Below, one piece after another: positions 59,601 to 64,000 of a DNA stretch of 64,000 nucleotides (within the stretch, counting starts at the first letter, position 1; each line of letters opens with the position of its first letter). A program made the translations under genes and the position numbers. The notes below the pieces were generated by a model. That model saw nothing but the letters and a program-made list of their open reading frames with translations. It was not told the origin of the DNA and ran no database searches. Source of the stretch: Elmis aenea (Eukaryota > Arthropoda > Insecta > Coleoptera > Elmidae); contig OX393584.1 in assembly GCA_947652605.1 (NCBI GenBank), positions 31,421,467 to 31,485,466 on the forward strand. The letters run 5' to 3'.

Positions 59601-61087
59601 TGTATACTTGATTAAAAACAAACAAAAATCCAAACAACTTTTCGTTCAAGAGGATACTTGACTTTTTCATATCAAATGGCAGATGTTATTCTTCACTTTG
59701 CAAAAAAAAAAACTAAAAAAAAATCGAAAATCAACCAAGATCTGTTCATACAAAAAACGTCCATTTCCTGCAAGTCACCCCGTAAAAATTGCACAAAGAA
59801 AATATATTTACGCATGAAATAGACGTTTGTATTATAATTTTGCTTTTAAGCGTATAAAACTGCTATTATTGTATCACTTGGTCCTATTAGAATATAAACC
59901 ATAACCGGCCATTACTTTTTTATCTTTTACAATTCAAAATGACGCACCTTCTAGAAAAGTAAGGCTTTGATACAAGACAAAATTTGACAATATTTGTTAA
60001 AAAGTTGTTTCTAAAAAAAAAAAAATTCTTACCTTAACAGTCTCAGATTTTAGCTGTTTATCAGGAACAGGAATGTATTTTAAAGTAATACCATAAAATT
60101 GTCCTTTGTTCATATAACTCATGCGATCGTCGTAAAGCCTTTGTAATGAAGATGTCCGTGTCTCCAAGAAGTATTGGAAACCATAGATATTACAAGCAAT
60201 ATTAGGATCCGGTGCAACCGAACAGTATACTTCTTCGTTGGACTTGTCACTGGTAAATATATGATCTAGAAAAAAAAAACACCTTAATATCCTGGTTGCA
60301 CAAGTTGAAAAACATGCATTACTTTTTCTGCTATAGTAGAATATAAAACATGCATTGTATTCCTCTCTAAATGAGCTTTCCGATGATGTGTCACTCGACG
60401 TATCCTTATTGATAATTAATAGTTTTTCATTATAATATATAGTACTGTAATGTAGCTTTTTAGACTAGTTATGTTTAAGAAATTGCCTAAACTCTGTATT
60501 TTAAGTAGTGACATCTTTATTTCTAAAAGTATAACAATAACTTATCTAACAAAAATTTGTTTTATCAAAAATTAAACTCGTAAACCGGTTTCTAATAACG
60601 AGATTCTATTTCATTTACCAGCTATATTTTAACGTGTTTGTCAGTAAAATTTGTATTGCCTAAAAATATTGTTATAACAATTTTTAATATCTTTTTAAAT
60701 TCGTAATATGCTAATCTGCTAATACAATATAAAAATAATTCAAGTTTTTCCTTTCACCGTTTTTAAAATCAGCAGATTAATTCAAGAAAAATCGGCGAAA
60801 CATGTGGGATCTTTTTCAAAAAGAATTTTATAAAGAATAAACCTGTAAAAAACCAGCAACTTTCGTTTAATTTCAGTCAAATAGAACAGCAATTTTTTTT
60901 TTCTATCTTTATCTCTCTGTTTATTGGGGCGGCGAAACGTACTTTAGCACGCGGGCGGCCAAGTACTCAGAAACGGCAATGATGATAAGAAATGTATTAC
61001 CAACTTACCGAAAGTTGTTTTCTGAGATTCTTCATTTTCATCTTCTAATCTGATTTTTACCGCTACTTTAATAGTATTCAGAGACAT
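53579..61087 (-). CDS. Divergent Grainyhead/CP2-family gene, exons 1-4
   Basis: Exons on the minus strand: 61009-61087, 60033-60265, 56543-56654 and 53579-53670. They join in frame to 172 codons with matching phases and GT-AG sites. The start [14 protein letters not shown] is preceded by an in-frame stop region, so the protein begins almost at the CP2 DNA-binding domain. The long N-terminal activation region of canonical Grainyhead is absent. Diagnostic blocks: [73 protein letters not shown]; and [20 protein letters not shown]. Grainyhead proteins are transcription factors for epidermal and cuticle genes. Divergence in otherwise conserved stretches and the short N-terminus suggest a second, fast-evolving paralogue. 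Continuation into exons 5-7 is broken by an inverted repeat and gap, so a functional full-length product is doubtful in this assembly. Confidence 0.82.
53847..54720 (+). mobile_element. piggyBac-like element, internally deleted
   Basis: It begins at TTAA (53847-53850) followed by CCCTTTAATGCATACTG, a piggyBac-like end. A short ORF (54301-54384, [18 protein letters not shown] then [10 protein letters not shown]) matches the acidic N-terminus of piggyBac transposases. From about 54400 the sequence jumps to the C-terminus: [13 protein letters not shown], then [19 protein letters not shown], and the Cys-rich end [22 protein letters not shown] to a stop at 54713. A frame change occurs in the A-run near 54508. 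The catalytic DDD core is deleted. A motif TGTTGTAGATATACAACA recurs in variants at 53867, 54204 and 54742. The right TTAA end was not found with confidence. It lies in a Grainyhead-like intron. Confidence 0.82.
54721..56542. other. Intronic DNA, no gene seen
   Basis: AT-rich intron of the Grainyhead-like gene. Near 56402 CAGAGCCGGCTCTAGG, with an inner 12-bp palindrome, resembles a hAT end followed by GC-richer sequence. No paired terminus or duplication was found. Confidence 0.45.
56679..56834 (+). other. Small unassigned ORF in an intron
   Basis: Fifty-one codons from [19 protein letters not shown] then [20 protein letters not shown], ending LGEK. The second half could form an amphipathic helix. 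I recognise no family; it is plausibly a relic of a TE protein or chance. It lies antisense to the Grainyhead-like gene, just upstream (on the minus strand) of exon 3. Confidence 0.3.
57327..57485. mobile_element. GC-rich 159-bp palindromic MITE with TAA duplication
   Basis: The arms begin AGGTCCACACACACCGGCGC and, inverted, AGGTCAACTCACACCGGCGC. They remain paired for about 65 bp through GATTTCAAAGCGGG and GGTCGCGGTCAC, leaving a short loop. TAA flanks both ends (57324-57326 and 57486-57488). The 3-bp TAA suggests the PIF/Harbinger superfamily (inference). Very different base composition from the AT-rich host intron. Confidence 0.82.
57486..59005. other. Intronic DNA, no gene seen
   Basis: Contains a lone CACCCTGTA right end at 58501-58509, as in the mariner-type elements of the window, with no certain left partner. 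Two loosely similar stretches, near 57740 and 57975 (TTTGTTCAAAAACGACCTAA and TTCGTTCAGAAAAGGCCTAA), suggest an old tandem duplication. Confidence 0.45.
59012..59785 (+). mobile_element. Mariner-like element remnant with about 190-bp inverted arms
   Basis: The arms (59012-59205 and about 59595-59785, inverted) share GAATAACATCTGCCATTTGA, AGTCAAGTATCCTCTTGAAC and AAACAACTTTTCGTTC in opposite senses. Between them is a fragment of transposase C-terminus: WPPRSPD, then [25 protein letters not shown], and after a frame change [15 protein letters not shown]. This PRSPDLxPCDFFLWG signature belongs to a large insect mariner-type group. A further internal inverted copy of the terminus (GAAAATCAACCGAGTTCTGT at 59573) precedes the right arm, so the right side was rearranged. 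Confidence 0.8.
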
Positions 61088-61711
61088 ATTTATAATTTAC
61101 TCACTAAAATTGCATACACGTGTGACATTAAGAAATACAACCTATGAATACAACTTAACTTCATTTCCGTCTGAACTTGAATGCGCAACATAGAAGATGC
61201 GCAAACGATTTAAGTAGGTGGGGAACTTAGCGCCTCTGAAACTGAAATTCCATTTTTACTTGTACACCTGTGTTGTACACGTTGCGTTGCAATTTTTGTT
61301 TGGGATTTTTAGAAATTTTTACGTTTAGGTTAATTTTATGCTTGATAACCATCCATAAAAGAATATAAATATTTGTCATTTGTATATGCAATCGTGTTTC
61401 ATTGCAGTTTCTGTGACGGGCAGCGATAAATTGGATTGCTGAATTTGAATGTTGTACTACATCGATAACAATTTAATACGGCAATAATCTTTTTTAATGA
61501 TTTTTTAACTACCTTACTATTTTAAATTTAAGTGATTACTATCTACGTATATAAAAATACCCTCACATTTTATTTATATGTTTATACAAAATTAAATAAA
61601 CAAATTATTTTAGCAATAAGATATGAAAAAGCATTTAAATACAAATATATTTATTGTATAAAAAAATATTGCTGTACATAAAATTTACACATTTCTAACT
61701 ATTTTACTTAT
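61088..61711. other. Probable promoter and 5' region of the Grainyhead-like gene
   Basis: Upstream of the minus-strand start at 61087. No TATA box or conserved element could be assigned. A GTGAGTAAATT stretch right before the ATG puts an in-frame-type stop upstream, which favours this ATG. Otherwise AT-rich with no other gene. Confidence 0.4.
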
Positions 61712-62790
61712 ACAGGGTGTTCCAGATTACATTTCCAGCATGGGGATCTCGCTTACTATATTCTTTTTTCTCTCGTCACTTTTTTGTTTTAATCGTTAGA
61801 ACAATTTTATGCTTTCTGAAGGTACTTTTTAATGGAGAATGTAACTGTTATTTTAGATTATTTTTAACACCTACCATTTTCGAGATATTACCCCTAACTT
61901 CATTTTTTCTTATGGGCCGCGAAGTTGGCTATGGAATAGTTGAATATGCTTTTTTTTTCTCTTTAAAATAAGGTATTACTTGCTGCAACTATTTTTATAA
62001 ATAAGTTACAAAATCAAGAAAAATCGTATTTAACCCATTACTTATTAAGCTATCTATGAAAATTAAAACAAAAAACAACTAATTAAATGTCAAATGACAG
62101 TTACTATTTGTCTGCGGTATCATTTATTAGAATTTTATAGTATTGTTGTGTAATTCGATAGTCTTTGTAGCAAATTTGTTATCACATAATTATGGGCACG
62201 TTTACAACTAATTAAAAATGTTATATGTTGAAATGCTAATTATTTGCAATAGAAACTGTGTAAAATAAATAATTCTAATTAATTATTGATTTGTTTTGGA
62301 TTTTTGGTTGGTTTGTCGAAAAAACATATTCTTTTAAATTTATTTCCAAATTTTTGTAATTAGGCATCCATCGATACCCTTTCTCGGGATATAGCTCTAA
62401 GTATATTCGCTTAGCTTCTACACAGACTTTATGGCAAAGAATGTAGCATCTCAAGATGTCAAATTTTTCGCTATTTTTAAATGTAGCCATCATTATAACA
62501 ATTACTACAAAGACTATCACAACAATAATATGAAATTCTAATAAATGATACTGCAGACAAAGGTAATTGTCACTTGACATTTAATTAGTTGTTTTTTGTT
62601 TTTATTTTCATAGATAGCTTGATAAGTGATGGGTAAAATACGATTTTTCTTGATTTTGTGACTTATTTATAAAAATATATGTAGCAAGTAATATCTCATT
62701 TTAAAGAGAAAAAAAAAGCATATTCAACTATTCCATAGCCAACTTTGCGGCCCATAAGAAAAAATGAAGTTACTTTCGGAGTTACACCCC
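61712..62790. mobile_element. Palindromic mariner-type derivative
   Basis: It starts TACAGGGTGTTCCAGATTAC with the GCATGGGGATCTCG block. From 61895 to 62190 it is the inverse of 62500-62765: TTATGGGCCGCGAAGTTGGC, GAATAGTTGAATATGC, AAAATCAAGAAAAATCGTAT and TCATTTATTAGAATTT are all paired. The right arm leads into a transposase N-terminal fragment (62278-62490). It appears to consist of two copies of one element end placed head to head. Confidence 0.75.
62278..62490 (-). pseudogene. Helix-turn-helix (DUF4817-like) transposase N-terminal fragment
   Basis: From an ATG (MATFKNSEKFDILRCYILCH) the frame stays open for 70 codons through AKRIYLELYPEKGYRWMP and LEINLKEYVF to a stop. The pattern F-x-x-x-EK-x-DILRCYILC, then YxELYP, then LExNLKEY is that of the DUF4817-type domain found at the N-terminus of insect mariner-like transposases. 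The catalytic part is absent. Confidence 0.65.
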
Positions 62791-64000
62791 CCTAAGGGGG
62801 AGCGGTAAAATTAGGTTTTTATTTTATTTCTCAAATTTGGTTAAAAGTAGGAGAATGATATTCGGTAGATGTTTTATACTCATTGAAAGGTTTCCCATAG
62901 TAATATTTTTAATCATCTCCCACCTTCACAGGGGGCTGAAAAGTGCGAACCCTGTTGGTTTTGTAATCAGAACTTTTTGGTGAGTTAAAAGTTTGCAGTT
63001 TAAATTTTTTTTTAAGTTTGATTTATTTAGAACGTTTTTTTATTATTTAGTTTTTCTCGTAAAATCTACAGTTTTTGAGTAAAACATTAAATGAGTGAAC
63101 ATGTTCCATTAAATATGTTTAAATAAAACGATTCATTTTGGTGTTACCATGGTTTGTTTATGTTCATATTCGGTACAATTGACGGGCGTTTTAGTGTTGT
63201 CGCCACGTAAACGTCAAAATGAATTACACCCGTCAGTTCTCCCCAATATGAACATAAACAAACCATCATGGTAACCACCATAATGAATCGTTTTATATTG
63301 GAATATTTTATGGTTCAGGTTCATTCATATAATTTTTTACTCAAAAACTGTAGGTTTAACGAAAAAAGTGAATGAATAAAAAAACTTCTAAATAAATCAA
63401 GTTTAAAAAAAATTAAATTGTTAAATTTCAACCCACCAAAAATTTCTGCTAAAAAAACCAACAGGGGTTGCACTTTTCAGCCTCCTGTCAAGGTGGGAGA
63501 GGATTAAAAATATTACCCTTGACTATAATATCCTTATAGACGGCCAACCGCTATGTTAAATTTGGACGCTCATAAATGGAGACAATAGCGCGTTACTTTT
63601 GGAGACGACCGTTATTCTAGCGTGTCGCCGTAGTAGCGCTATTGTTTTGCAGATTGATTGGTTTCTATGCTATTCAAGCATTTCGTTTAAAAATTGAATT
63701 ATTAAAAGAAATCCTGTATAATACCATTGCCGCTATGAGAAATTTGGAGGGTTCGTGAAGCTTGGCCATACCCTGTTATTTAGAGGTACCCTAGGGTACC
63801 TTAGTCACCTCCAACAACACCGGCATCTATTGTCGAATTTCATTGTTACTTTTACTTGTTACATTTACGTTAATTGGTTTGAAAATTGAATAAGTCATTT
63901 GTTTTAACCCCTAAATTTAGACTACGTGCCGTATTTGAGTAGCCCCATAAGCGTTGGCTGTCTATAAGGATATTATAGTCAAGGATATTACTATGGGAAA
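62790..64000. repeat. Second large palindrome, interrupted by a MITE, running off the window
   Basis: The left arm (about 62895-63185) is the inverse of about 63222-63515: TTAATCATCTCCCACCTTC, GGCTGAAAAGTGC, CAGTTTTTGAGTAAAA, AAAACGATTCATT and GGTTTGTTTATGTTCATATT are all mirrored. The centre is near 63200. After the MITE the arm resumes with CTATGGGAAA, mirroring TTTCCCATAG at 62898. The left part (62775-62960) matches the dispersed repeat at 5057-5276. Confidence 0.85.
63516..63984. mobile_element. 469-bp MITE with 6-bp ATATTA duplication
   Basis: Both ends carry CCTTGACTATAATATCC, TTATAGAC and GCCAAC as inverted repeats of about 31 bp with one mismatch. ATATTA precedes (63510-63515) and follows (63985-63990) the element, and the empty target is preserved in the left arm of the host palindrome. 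The interior contains GGAGACAATAGCGCG and TAGCGCTATTG. No transposase; superfamily not certain. Confidence 0.85.

Overview
The window is AT-rich, intron-containing, transposon-dense animal DNA, most likely from an insect with an expanded genome. A beetle is my best guess, but the order cannot be proven from this sequence. The support is a set of gene fragments whose proteins look insect-like (KDM5/Lid C-terminal PHD exon, TIM50, a kinesin-7-like motor, a Grainyhead/CP2-family protein), GT-AG introns of about 60 bp to several kb, and many insect-type DNA transposon remnants (Tc1/mariner, hAT, PIF/Harbinger, piggyBac, foldback) plus Jockey- and RTE-like LINE pieces. Real genes occupy only a small part of the window.

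Layout. 1-13 kb: gene-free DNA with decayed repeats, a Jockey-type LINE remnant (6.8-7.2 kb) and a hAT MITE inserted in a foldback element (12.2-12.5 kb). 13.1-13.64 kb, minus strand: the last coding exon of a KDM5/Lid-type histone demethylase; no upstream exons were recognised. 13.6-33 kb: introns or intergenic DNA with several TE copies. These include a decayed Harbinger element with two convergent ORFs (23.2-24.7 kb), a Tc1-like transposase pseudogene (29.7-30.5 kb) and a foldback element flanked by a 9-bp duplication (30.8-31.4 kb). 33.8-42.6 kb: an 8.8-kb satellite of 55 monomers of about 161 bp with subfamilies and higher-order structure.

43.9-48.2 kb: two intact plus-strand genes. One encodes a single-pass protein resembling the CCPG1 ER-phagy receptors; the other is a five-exon gene for the mitochondrial import subunit TIM50, with a piggyBac-type MITE 45 bp downstream of its stop. 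50.2-51.0 kb: four exons from the middle of a kinesin-7-like motor domain.

51.1-61.1 kb, minus strand: a divergent Grainyhead/CP2-family gene. Its first four exons are intact and begin directly in the DNA-binding domain. Its downstream exons are duplicated, inverted around a 200-N assembly gap, and finally fused in frame to a fragment of LINE reverse transcriptase. 61.7-64 kb: large palindromic transposon derivatives, one interrupted by a MITE with target-site duplication.

The TIM50 gene and the CCPG1-like gene look like ordinary housekeeping or organelle-quality genes. The most unusual items are the rearranged Grainyhead-like locus with its reverse-transcriptase tail, the satellite with higher-order repeats, and the foldback element.
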